Shown here one piece after another: positions 22,687-30,297 of a DNA stretch of 32,863 bases (position 1 is the first letter of the stretch; each line of letters starts with the position of its first letter). Below the pieces are notes generated by a model, which saw only the letters and a list, made by a program, of their open reading frames with translations, searched no databases and was not told the DNA's origin. Both the position numbers and the translations under genes were made by a program. This DNA comes from Chara braunii (lineage: Eukaryota; Streptophyta; Charophyceae; Charales; Characeae): the NCBI GenBank assembly GCA_003427395.1, contig BFEA01000148.1, positions 1,541,463 to 1,574,325 on the forward strand, written 5' to 3'.

Positions 22687-22858
22687 ACAATTCACTCACA
22701 CACACACACACACACACACATATACATGGCGCACATACACACACGTATACACATGCCAAGCACGTGTGCAGTATATATATGCACACGTACACACATATGC
22801 ATGCACCCACTCTCCATAATATTTTTGTTTTATATTTTTTTACAAATTAATTGATTAT
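22687..22858. repeat. CA-rich flank repeat, left copy
   Basis: (CA)n followed by TGGCGCACATACACAC, a TATGCATGCA-type segment, a T-rich stretch and ACAAATTAATTGATTA. The same series recurs at 29260-29446 on the other side of the retroelement. By eye they are roughly 80% identical, which is more divergent than the element's own terminal repeats. Confidence 0.8.
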
Positions 22859-22862
22859 TTGA

Positions 22863-23650
22863 ACAGGGGTACGAAATGCGGTTCTGGTTATCGTTTTTCC
22901 TGGATTAGTTGGATAGGGTGAAACATGGAGACCTGGTTCGTTTTTTTTCGTTTTTGGGTTCGTTTTTGTTTTTGTTTTCGGGCTTTGGGGTGTGCTTTTG
23001 TTTCGATCGAAGCCTATCTTTGGCTCTAGGTTTGGGACGTTCGTCCCCTTTAAGCACACGGACTAGCCCCGGTCTAGCTCCGTCATGGGTTAAGGCCCTC
23101 ACGTCGTGTGCCTTTGGTACAACTAGATTTAGTGAGCCCGGGTGCTGCTGGGGTCCAGTTGAGACTTATGCACCCTGGGACATTTGGTCTTTTAGGACGC
23201 CTGTAGGAATTTTGGCATTTTGCATTTTGTCTTTCGCCCTTCACGGCGTTGATTGTTTGCTTCTGTTTCATGTGTTTTCGCTGTGTGGTTTTGTTAGTGC
23301 TAGGACCGTGTTGGTTTGTTAGTGATAGGACCTTCCCATAAGTCTAATGATTGCGCCGATGTAGCTCTTTTTGGGTCCGACGCGGTCGGATGCGCTACCA
23401 CTCCGAAGATGGTGGTGTGATCCGAGAACGGAGGTGGGAACAATGGTTTGTTGACTTTTGTGACGGGACAACGTGGTGGTATTCCCCCTGCGGAGGCCGT
23501 GTGGCGACGACCGAAACCGGTCGGGGTGCCTACCCACCGGCGATTTGCAATCAACTTTTACTTTGTACCTTGGTGTACCGGTGACGTGCTTTGCTTTGAC
23601 TCTGTCTTCTTGACTTTGTCTTCGCTAAGTCTCACTCTCTTTGTCAACTA
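22863..23650 (+). repeat. Left pseudo-LTR of the Penelope-like element
   Basis: Shares start (ACAGGGGTACGAAATGCGG) and end (CTCTTTGTCAACTA) with the right copy. The two are about 95% identical by eye, with a small deletion in the T-rich part of the right copy. Near the start there is an internal echo, GGATTAGTTGGATAGGG, also seen just before the right copy. I found no intact hammerhead core inside it. Confidence 0.9.
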
Positions 23651-24035
23651 CAGAAGGCGTATGTGAACCAGCTTGGACAAGGCCGCCGAGCAAGTGTGAG
23701 CATACTTAGTTTGCTGTTACTTTCTGTTTGTGGTTACTATTGCGAGTCTCGAGTTTCTTCTTCGACAACCGTTACTAGTGTCTGTTAAGGCTGCTGCTCT
23801 ACGGGCGCTGACTATCTGCTTCGATGTTTTTCTTGCTGCTAATACAACCGTTATGGTTGGACGGGACACTCGGGGCGCCGGTGTGAAGTGTTGTCTGGAG
23901 CATTTGGGTTAAGCGTCAACGTTTTATGCAGAGCCTTGGCTGCAAAGCAACCTAAGCTGACCTAACACACAGTGATTCCAGACGGTCCACCGTTAGTATT
24001 TTCGGTGGTCCTTTGGCACGGGGGGTACAGCGACT
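23651..24035 (+). other. Leader between left pseudo-LTR and ORF1
   Basis: This 385-bp stretch is inside the element. It has stops in the frames leading to ORF1 and no domain. It probably serves as an untranslated leader for the element RNA. I see no clear promoter motif. Confidence 0.5.
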
Positions 24036-25289
24036 ATGACGAATGGAGGCTACCGTGGATTTGGTCGCGATCATGATCGTGATCGGTACCCGGATAATTG
24101 TCGTGACTTTGGGCGTGATGACCACCGTGAGCATAGCCGTTATGTGCGAGGCGACCGTGCGAGGGAGTACGAACGGGGTCCGACATACGAGAGAAGCCAA
24201 GACTATCGGGAGCAACCTAGGAGGGCAGCTCCTGTTTGCTTTGGGTGCGAAAAACCTGAACATTATCGTAATCAATGTCCCAGGTTGACGGGGGAAGGTA
24301 GCTCGAGGGCATGCATGACACGCGGCCGCTCGCTGTCTCCAAATAGACAACGTTCGGCGCATGGGAGACGCTCTACGTCGGAGGATACATCCGTTAAACA
24401 ACAGTTGGAAGAGCTCGCTGATTCACTGGCGAGTATGAAAAAGCACTTCGATCGAGAACAAGCGAAGAATGACAAAAAGGCGAAGCGGAAGCAGGAGAAG
24501 GAGGAACGTGAGAAGGAGGAGCGCTTTGCTGCGAAGCGCCGTGAAGACCGAAAGGAGGAAAAGCTACGTCGAGATGAGATGGAACGGGAGAGGTTCCGTA
24601 AGGAGTTGCGAATGCAGATCTCCAAGGATGTTGGAGGTCTCGGTGAGCACCTCGAGCGCAGGATTAATCGTGTTATCGCTCTCGCTAAAGGGAAAGGCAA
24701 GGCTGAGGAGGTACCCTCCGAGGCGGAATCTTACGAGTCTGAGAGCAGTGACGTCGAAACTTTGAGCGACTTGGCGGAAAAACTGACGATCAATAAGAAG
24801 CGCAAACGCGCCCCCGAAGAAGTGGAGGGCGATAGCCCTCCCATGGAGACACCGGTGAAGCGCTCCGCCAAACGTGGGGAACTGGATCCCCTACGGCTTA
24901 CCAAGCGGCTACAGCTGAGCTGCCGCCGACCACCTCTCAAGAAGACGCCTACGTGGAAGACTCCGAGGAAGACGCCGCGACGTATCGTGTGGAAGAACAA
25001 GATCCCAGCAGCAGGTGGACCGATGGGGAAGCTGAGGTTCGTTACGGAGAACCTGAAGACACTCGACAATATGACAATGGACCAACTAAAGGAGATTTGC
25101 CGTTTGCAAGACGTTCAGTATGAGTCTAAGAAGATGGAAACAATTCTTGCTATTGCCGATAAGCGGACACACATCGCTTCTGGATCTGATCATGATGCTG
25201 TCGAGGAAGAGGCCGCGGAGCATGAGGATCCGGCGGGTGTCGCCGCTGATGATACCAAGTCAGGCACAGAGGAGGACACAGAGTCTTGA
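24036..25289 (+). CDS. Retroelement ORF1: gag-like CCHC zinc-knuckle, coiled-coil protein
   Basis: An intact 417-codon frame. The N-terminus (1-60) is Arg/Asp/Tyr-rich, like an RNA-binding RGG/RD region. A perfect CX2CX4HX4C zinc knuckle lies at C68, C71, H76 and C81 (CFGCEKPEHYRNQC). Residues about 115-235 are a Lys/Glu/Arg-rich predicted coiled coil. A basic Pro/Thr/Lys stretch follows (about 270-330), then a SAP-like motif (about 350-385, MTMDQLKEICRLQ) and an acidic tail. A zinc knuckle plus coiled coil suggests an RNA chaperone or particle protein that binds the element transcript, and a SAP-like motif would add DNA binding; this is inference. Unlike ORF2 it has no frameshift. The ORF2 frame opens 25 bases after its stop. 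ORF1 proteins are not universal in Penelope-like elements, so it is notable here. Confidence 0.8.
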   Translation: MTNGGYRGFGRDHDRDRYPDNCRDFGRDDHREHSRYVRGDRAREYERGPTYERSQDYREQPRRAAPVCFGCEKPEHYRNQCPRLTGEGSSRACMTRGRSLSPNRQRSAHGRRSTSEDTSVKQQLEELADSLASMKKHFDREQAKNDKKAKRKQEKEEREKEERFAAKRREDRKEEKLRRDEMERERFRKELRMQISKDVGGLGEHLERRINRVIALAKGKGKAEEVPSEAESYESESSDVETLSDLAEKLTINKKRKRAPEEVEGDSPPMETPVKRSAKRGELDPLRLTKRLQLSCRRPPLKKTPTWKTPRKTPRRIVWKNKIPAAGGPMGKLRFVTENLKTLDNMTMDQLKEICRLQDVQYESKKMETILAIADKRTHIASGSDHDAVEEEAAEHEDPAGVAADDTKSGTEEDTES

Positions 25290-25490
25290 AGCGTTGGGCA
25301 ACTATGGTGTCTTTGACGTGCTGTGATACAGGTCCAAAGGGAATCCCCCTTCGACCCCACCTTGGAGCGATTATATCGGATGATTGTCATGTTGCTTTCT
25401 CTTTATGGTCAGATACGGTGGCTACGTAAGTGTGCGGTGTCCTGGATTAGCTTGTTTGTACGCTATGGCTTGGTTATCTTCCTTGGCGAG

Positions 25491-25760
25491 GGTACTGGTG
25501 TTTACCTGATCTCTTCTCCGCTATGTAAGGCAACCTATATAGGTCAGACGGGCCGTTCCTTCAACGTTCGTTGGAAGGAACACTTTTATGTCTCAGGCCG
25601 TGGTTTTAAGAAAAACCACCTGTATCGTTCGTGGAGAGTTTTCGGAGAGGAATCTTATGTCGTGTTTTTTCTGGACACGTGTACGACAGACGATTTACCA
25701 ACACTTGAACAACTCAACATTCGTAGGTGGAGCCCGGTGTTGAATACAACCGGAAAGGCT
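25491..25760 (+). other. GIY-YIG endonuclease domain in ORF2
   Basis: The complete domain lies within the first ORF2 segment (about residues 38-127 from the ATG at 25380). Tyr in GVY, Tyr in YIGQTGRSF, Arg in NVRWKEH, the catalytic Glu in TLEQLNIRRW and the Asn in PVLNTTGK are all present. The Glu and Asn spacing resembles homing-type GIY-YIG nucleases. It would nick the target DNA to prime reverse transcription. Confidence 0.85.
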
Positions 25761-27099
25761 AAGAAACGTCAGCATCGGAGTTGCCGTGTCCGGAAGGGTA
25801 AGAGGAAGCGACACAAGGTAAGCCTTAGGGATGAACGACACAAGGCAGACCAGGGATTGGACACCAGAGGTTCTAGTACAGTAACGGCTGTCTGCGCGAA
25901 GTTGGATGATTGCGAAGACTGGAGGGTGAATATTTTTAGACTCCTGCAGCAACAAGAGGATAGAGGGCGCCGGTCGTTTAGGCTGACGATAAGAGGAGGA
26001 AACAATTGGTGTGGTGGTTCGTCAAGTCAGCATTCGGTTGCTCTATTGTGAGGGCGAAGGGACAGAAAAAACGACTACACGAATGCAAGCACCCGCTTGA
26101 GCAAGGGACCGAGTTGGAGTTCTGCCAACTTAGAAGATGGAAATCGAAGGTTGGACCAGATAAGAAATTTTTGGTCTCCATGTTGCGGAATCCTGGTTTA
26201 CTCGCAAAATTGCCCAACTATAATCTTGAAGCGCTGGTTCGTCTGATGGATACTGGTAAAGATTTTCAGCGATCGTCGACTACCGCTTACCTACGTAGAC
26301 ATATAACGCACGCCATCAAGAGGTCGTTTGGTTGGTGTATTAATTCTAAGATAGTTGTTCGACTGAAGTACGACGATCGGATCAAGTTGGTTGCGGTTAG
26401 GAAGGTGTTAAACGATAAGATTGAGTGTCTGGATATCCCTGCTTGCATCAAGTTTGCAGCACGTTGCGCGGTTCGGATTGTCTGGGTTAAGAACCCCTCG
26501 GTCGCGGACCTACTACATAATCACCGCACGTTTGCGCGCGCTGATGTGTCAACCTGTTCTTGTGCAGGTTTCCCCTACCCCAGGGTAGGTGCCCACGTGC
26601 AGGCTCGTTTGCAGGATATCGAGGGCGTCCATGCGCTCATTCTAAACGCGAATAACATCCCTAAGCAGTCGCACCCCAACCATTGCGTGCTGTTGATTCA
26701 GGAGATTGAATTGGGCTTACAATCCTGGGCTAATCGCAGAGGGGAGACGCCATTTGTCCTACCGTCCGAAGTTCAGAGATGTATGGTCGCGCCATCGGGG
26801 GAAGTAGCTGAATACCTTGATCTGCGCCGCGTTAGGAATCTTGGTAGGGATCTTTCGGGTCGGGTACTGACGCCATTGGATCGGAATCTTGGCGAGACTT
26901 TGGTACTATGCCCGAAGCTGTACGATGAAGCCTTGATGGATTTGTTCGTATGCTCTTCGGGGTACGTTGTTGTGGAGCAGGATGAGGCTGATTTACATAC
27001 CAGGATGGTGGAGGACTTGCGGAAGCATGATCTGCTACGGTTTGCGATGTGGGATAAGAAGGGTAAGTTAGGTGAGGCTTACGTCCTACCTAAGCACAA

Positions 27100-27870
27100 G
27101 GACCTCTCCCGCTACCGACCTATCTGCCCCACTTTTTCGGAACCCACCAACAAGACATGTAAAAGTGTGGCGAAAGTGTTAAACCACCTGCTACTCGCCC
27201 TGCCGAAGAACTGGCATTTTAACCTGAAGTCGGTATCGTCTATGGTTCCAGTTTTGGAACATGTCAACCGTACTGTCGGTCGGCAGTCCTCTGGCGACCC
27301 GGAACTTGCTGGCATGTCTTATGATATTAAAGACATGTTCAGCAAGCTCCCCCATGATGAGATCATGACAGCAGTCGACTGGATTATCGATTACCATCAG
27401 GGTAAGGGTCGTACCTCGGTTCACATTAACACTCGAGGAAAGGGTAGCACCTTTGGTAGAACTACGGGCGATGACCATTGGAGGGAAGTTGATTGGATGT
27501 TCTCCGCGGCTTCGTGTCGCTAGACCTTAGGAACACTTTTACGCGTGCTACTGCTGTGGTGTTGAAGCAGGTGGTCGGGATCCCGATGGGGAAAAGCACC
27601 AGCTCTCCCCTAGCGTGTATTCTGTGTGCCTTCGCTGAGTTTCACTTCTTGAACTCCATTGGGAAGCTTCGACGTTATATGTTCGGCATCCGACTTATGA
27701 ATGATGTTAGTCTTCTTATCAGTAAACCGAAAGGGGGTCGGAAAGTGGTGGACCGCATCCGGATTTGCTTTGAGCAATGTTATCCGGATAATCTAACACT
27801 GGTACGAACTGACGACGAAACTGGGTCTTGGGATTTCCTGGGAACAAAAATGAAGGTTGATCGTATGCAG
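27100..27870 (+). other. Reverse transcriptase core in ORF2
   Basis: Fingers and palm motifs run in order across two frames: RYRPICP and the NHLLL region, motif A with Asp at 27323-27325, motif B GIPMG, motif C with Asn-Asp at 27700-27705, then the YPDNLTL and FLGTKM motifs. The break at about 27490-27520 falls between motifs A and B. The motif C change (AAT instead of GAT) is a single G-to-A transition from the expected Asp. Confidence 0.8.
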
Positions 27871-28183
27871 CCTTTTGTCAGCTGCTACCAGATGCTGAAG
27901 AACGAGCATATATCTGGGAACATGAGTGCCTCGAATTCAAGAATGGGCAAACTTACCAATCCTGGGGTAGTAAGGATCAGAAAAGCGCTGCTGTTTGCAG
28001 TTATCTACATCGTATTGAACGAAATACGAATGCAGTTGCTGAAATTCCCATGCGTGTGTTGAACCTGAAACGTAGATTCGCTTGAAGGATTTTTCGAAGC
28101 AGTTCTTGCAACGGATACTGCGTAGTTTCGCAGTTGGTCGTCACCCTTTCTGGGCAACCACATATCGTTGGCTGTACCTGTAA

Positions 28184-28408
28184 GCCGACACTTTCCTCAT
28201 GGCTGCGTGTTGGGTTTTCTCGGTGCTTGTTATCTTTCTGGGTTTTTTGGTATTTGCTTTTTTCTTACTTGTAGCCATTTCCGTGCTTCAGTGTTTTCGT
28301 GTTATAGAGAAGATGCTTTGGATATGCATTGCTTTTTGTAGGATTTTAACTTTATCCTTTGTGTATGTTGTACGTGATTCAGTTTTGTCGTATTCCTAGA
28401 TTAGTTGG
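28184..28408 (+). other. ORF2 3' untranslated stretch before right pseudo-LTR
   Basis: T-rich DNA between the end of ORF2 and the right pseudo-LTR. A 66-codon hydrophobic frame (28199-28399) is just what T-rich DNA yields, so I do not call a gene. The last bases (AGATTAGTTGGAC) echo a motif inside the pseudo-LTR. Confidence 0.5.
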
Positions 28409-29187
28409 ACAGGGGTACGAAATGCGGTCCCGGTTATCGTTTTTCCTGGATTAGTTGGATAGGGTGGAACATGGAGACCTGGTTCGTTCTTTTTTCGTTT
28501 TTGTTTTTGTTTTCGGGCTTTGGGGTGTGTTTTTGTTTCGATCGAAGCCTATCTTTGGCTCTAGGTTTGGGACGTTCGTCCCCTTTAAGCTCACGGACTA
28601 GCCCAGGTTTAGCTCCGTCATGGGTTAAGGCCCGCACGTCATGTGCCTTTGCTACAACTGGATTTAGTGAGCCCGGGTGCTGTTGGGGTCCAGTTGAGAC
28701 TTATGCACCCTGGGACATTTGGTCTTTTAGGACGCCTGTAGGAATTTTGGCATTTTGCATTTTGACTTTTGCCCTTCACGGCGTTGATTGTTTGCTTCTG
28801 TTTCAGGTGTTTTCGCTGTGTGGTTTTGTTAGTGCTAGGACCGTGTTGGTTTGTTAGTGATAGGACCTTCCTATAAGTGTAATAATTACGCCGATGTAGC
28901 TCTCTTTTTGGGTCTGATGCGGTCGGATGCGCTACCATTCCGGAGATGGTGGTGTGATCTGATAACGGAGGTGGGAACGATGGTTTGTTGGCTTTTGTGA
29001 CGGGACGAAGTGGTGGTATTCCCCCTGAGGAGGCCGTGTGGCGACGACCGAAACCGATCGGGGTGCCTACCCACCGGCTATTTGCAATCAATTTTTACTT
29101 TGTACCTTGGTGTATCGGTAACGTGCTTTGCTTCGACTCTGTCTTCTTGACTTTGTCTTCGCTCAGTCTCACTCTCTTTGTCAACTA
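28409..29187 (+). repeat. Right pseudo-LTR of the Penelope-like element
   Basis: Same orientation and ends as the left copy at 22863-23650. I count roughly 35-40 differences by eye, mostly transitions, plus a short deletion in the T-rich segment near the start. Immediately beyond its end the sequence changes to TCAA-type repeats that are not found after the left copy, which fixes the boundary at 29187. Confidence 0.9.
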
Positions 29188-29199
29188 AGATATTATTCA

Positions 29200-29640
29200 T
29201 TTCACCAATCAATCAATCAATCAATTGGATAAGTTAATTCATCAGTCAATCAATTTACCAATTCACGCACACACACACACACACATACACACACATACAC
29301 ACGTTAATGGCGCACATACACACAAGGATACACATACCAAGCGCATGCGTATTACATATACGCACACGCACACACATATGCATGCATCCACTCTGCACAA
29401 TTTTTTTTTTTTTTTTTTTTTTTACAAATTGATTGATTAAGCGATCATTTAGTTGACCAATCAATCAATAAGTCAATTGGATGAGTTAATTCATCATTCA
29501 ATCAATTGACCAATGAATTAATTTATGATCAATCTATGGATTAATTAATGGACTAATAAATAGATTAATTAATAAAATAATCAATCGATTAATCAGTACA
29601 TCAATAAATTAATCACACATACACACATACAAATACAAAC
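29200..29640. repeat. TCAA/CA microsatellite-rich block with CA flank repeat, right copy
   Basis: The CA-rich unit at 29260-29446 matches 22687-22858 on the left of the element. It lies between two related TCAA-type blocks: 29204-29262 and 29457-29520 share GGAT(A/G)AGTTAATTCATCA. The rest is ATTAAT-type simple sequence. The unit appears to be part of an older tandem or dispersed satellite-like repeat into which the element inserted. Confidence 0.75.
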
Positions 29641-29820
29641 ACATACAACCATATATGATAGGTACAAGAGGAGGTTGTGAGGAAAATGAGGAACGACTAA
29701 CATACCACTGATAATACCTTTCACTCCCCTAACAATATTTGTTATTATTTAAACACAAAATACATAAATATTTCATAAAATATATTAATATATATATATA
29801 TAAATTTATCCTGAATTGGG
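29641..29820. other. AT-rich spacer without features
   Basis: AT-rich sequence ending in a (TA)n run at about 29790-29803 that leads into the hammerhead inverted repeat. No gene seen. Confidence 0.5.
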
Positions 29821-29821
29821 T

Positions 29822-29946
29822 TGCCCAGTAAACCGTAGGCACAGAGAGAGAAGAGGACAACAAATGAGGGGCTGTGACAAACTGTTTCGTCAGTGTTTCC
29901 CTGACTCGCCAGGAGGCTGAACCCTCATCAGTCTGCAGAATCCCCT
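29822..29946 (-). repeat. Left arm of hammerhead-bearing inverted repeat
   Basis: A 125-bp segment whose reverse complement matches 30158-30282 at about 90%. Read on the minus strand, it contains the hammerhead region and then a pyrimidine-rich tail (GTCCTCTTCTCTCTC). A (TA)n run lies just outside it, as at the other copy. The arms are separated by 211 bp. Confidence 0.85.
29878..29935 (-). ncRNA. Hammerhead ribozyme, type III, mutated core
   Basis: The minus strand has stem III CAGACTG/CAGTTTG, stem I GAGG/CCTC around loop GTTCAG, stem II GTCAG/CTGAC and the GAAA core. Two core positions are changed: CTGGCGA instead of CTGANGA, and A instead of U before the cleavage base. It should be inactive. 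Stem II differs from the 30169 copy by a paired change (A-U instead of G-C), so the fold was preserved. Confidence 0.75.
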
Positions 29947-30157
29947 AACTTATTACATTGTAAGTGATAATCCACCTTAACCCCGACTATGATTAAGCAT
30001 CAACGACTATTCGACAACTGATACCCTGAGGTGGGCACCAACCACTGCTCTCAAGGCACTTGTGACGAGTATATGCCTCTCGTTTATTATCCTTTTCTTT
30101 CTCTCTGTCTACTGTTTACCGGACAACTTTGTGATAATATATATATATATATCAGTG
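29947..30157. other. Spacer between hammerhead repeat arms, with partial third copy
   Basis: The section 30062-30140 is a diverged plus-strand copy of the repeat tail (CTCGTTTATTATCC, CTACTGTTTACCGGACA, TTTGTGATAATATATA), lying about 164 bp before the matching tail of the next copy. It has no hammerhead core of its own. Together with 30158-30297 it forms a head-to-tail dimer with a 164-bp period and a (TA)n junction. Confidence 0.65.
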
Positions 30158-30297
30158 AGGGGATTCTGCAGACTGTTGAGGGTTCAGCCTCCTGACGAGT
30201 CGGTGAAACTCCGACGAAACAGTTTGTCACAGCCCCTCGTTTGTTGTCCTCTTCTCTCTCTCTGCCTACGGTTTACCGGGCAGTTCTGTTTGTGACG
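30158..30297 (+). mobile_element. Retrozyme-like repeat with hammerhead, right arm
   Basis: The unit starts after a (TA)n run, carries the hammerhead at its 5' end, then a CTCTCT-rich tail with CTACGGTTTACCGGGCA, and ends TTTGTGAC before another (TA)n run. Small tandem repeats carrying type III hammerheads are known as retrozymes, non-autonomous elements that move through circular RNA. The match is by structure; the length (about 164-bp period) is short, closer to the small animal retrozymes than the plant LTR-type ones. No protein is encoded. Confidence 0.6.
30169..30226 (+). ncRNA. Hammerhead ribozyme, type III, complete core
   Basis: All invariant parts are present in order. Stem III is CAGACTG (30169-30175) with CAGTTTG (30220-30226). 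The U16.1 position is T30176, paired with A30219, and the predicted cleavage is after T30177. Stem I is GAGG/CCTC (30178-30181 and 30188-30191) closed by GTTCAG. The core is CTGACGA (30192-30198). Stem II is GTCGG/CCGAC (30199-30203 and 30211-30215) closed by TGAAACT. GAAA follows at 30216-30219. Stem III is open, making it type III, the type of plant retrozymes. The cleavage base is U, a permitted but slower choice than C. Confidence 0.85.

Larger units (their letters stand above)
25315..28183 (+). pseudogene. Retroelement ORF2: GIY-YIG endonuclease-reverse transcriptase, frameshifted
   Basis: One polyprotein spread over five segments by four frame changes (near 25985-26050, 27490-27520, 27870-27900 and 28080). 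The first ATG is at 25380, and a GTG lies at 25323. GIY-YIG nuclease: GVY (25497), YIG (25536), VRW, Glu in LEQLNIRRW (25707) and Asn in PVLNT (25743), all expected active-site residues. A CSC motif follows near 26560. Reverse transcriptase: RYRPICP, motif A YDIKDMF (27320), motif B GIPMGKSTSSPLA (27577), motif C LMNDV (27694-27708), then FLGTKM. A thumb-like end carries SWGSKDQKSAAVCSYLHR in the fourth segment and finishes at TAA 28181-28183. Motif C has Asn where the first catalytic Asp is expected. With the frameshifts this copy should be unable to copy itself. There are no premature stops other than those caused by the shifts. Confidence 0.85.
22863..29187 (+). mobile_element. Penelope-like retroelement with N-terminal GIY-YIG (Naiad/Chlamys-type)
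   Basis: A 6.3-kb element bounded by direct repeats of about 780 bp (22863-23650 and 28409-29187), with ORF1 at 24036-25289 and a frameshifted ORF2 at 25315-28183. ORF2 has a GIY-YIG endonuclease ahead of the reverse transcriptase. Classical Penelope elements have the reverse order; the permuted order has been reported for the Naiad/Chlamys clade in green algae, protists and invertebrates. There is no protease, integrase or RNase H and no TG...CA termini, so it is not an LTR retrotransposon. The long direct repeats fit the pseudo-LTRs that Penelope-like elements form by partial tandem insertion. It would replicate by nicking target DNA and reverse transcribing its RNA there. Assignment to the clade is from domain order and motifs only. 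Confidence 0.85.

Noticed and set aside
22909-23322. A 137-codon frame in the left terminal repeat, with a 150-codon counterpart at 28405-28857
   Set aside because: Both frames follow from the shared repeat DNA and are rich in Phe, Leu and Cys from T-rich sequence. They have no domain, and the gap in the right copy falls inside the frame.
22863-23650. Hammerhead ribozyme inside the pseudo-LTR
   Set aside because: I looked for CTGANGA followed by GAAA in both copies. Only a partial CTGATAACGG-type segment (about 28958) appears, without pairing stems.
25985-26051. Programmed minus-one frameshifting in ORF2
   Set aside because: No slippery heptamer is evident at the overlap, and four such events in one protein would be unprecedented. 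Base loss is simpler.
22863-29187. LTR retrotransposon (Copia, Gypsy or DIRS)
   Set aside because: The direct repeats lack TG...CA ends, no protease, integrase, RNase H or tyrosine recombinase motif is visible, and the GIY-YIG nuclease points to a Penelope-like element.
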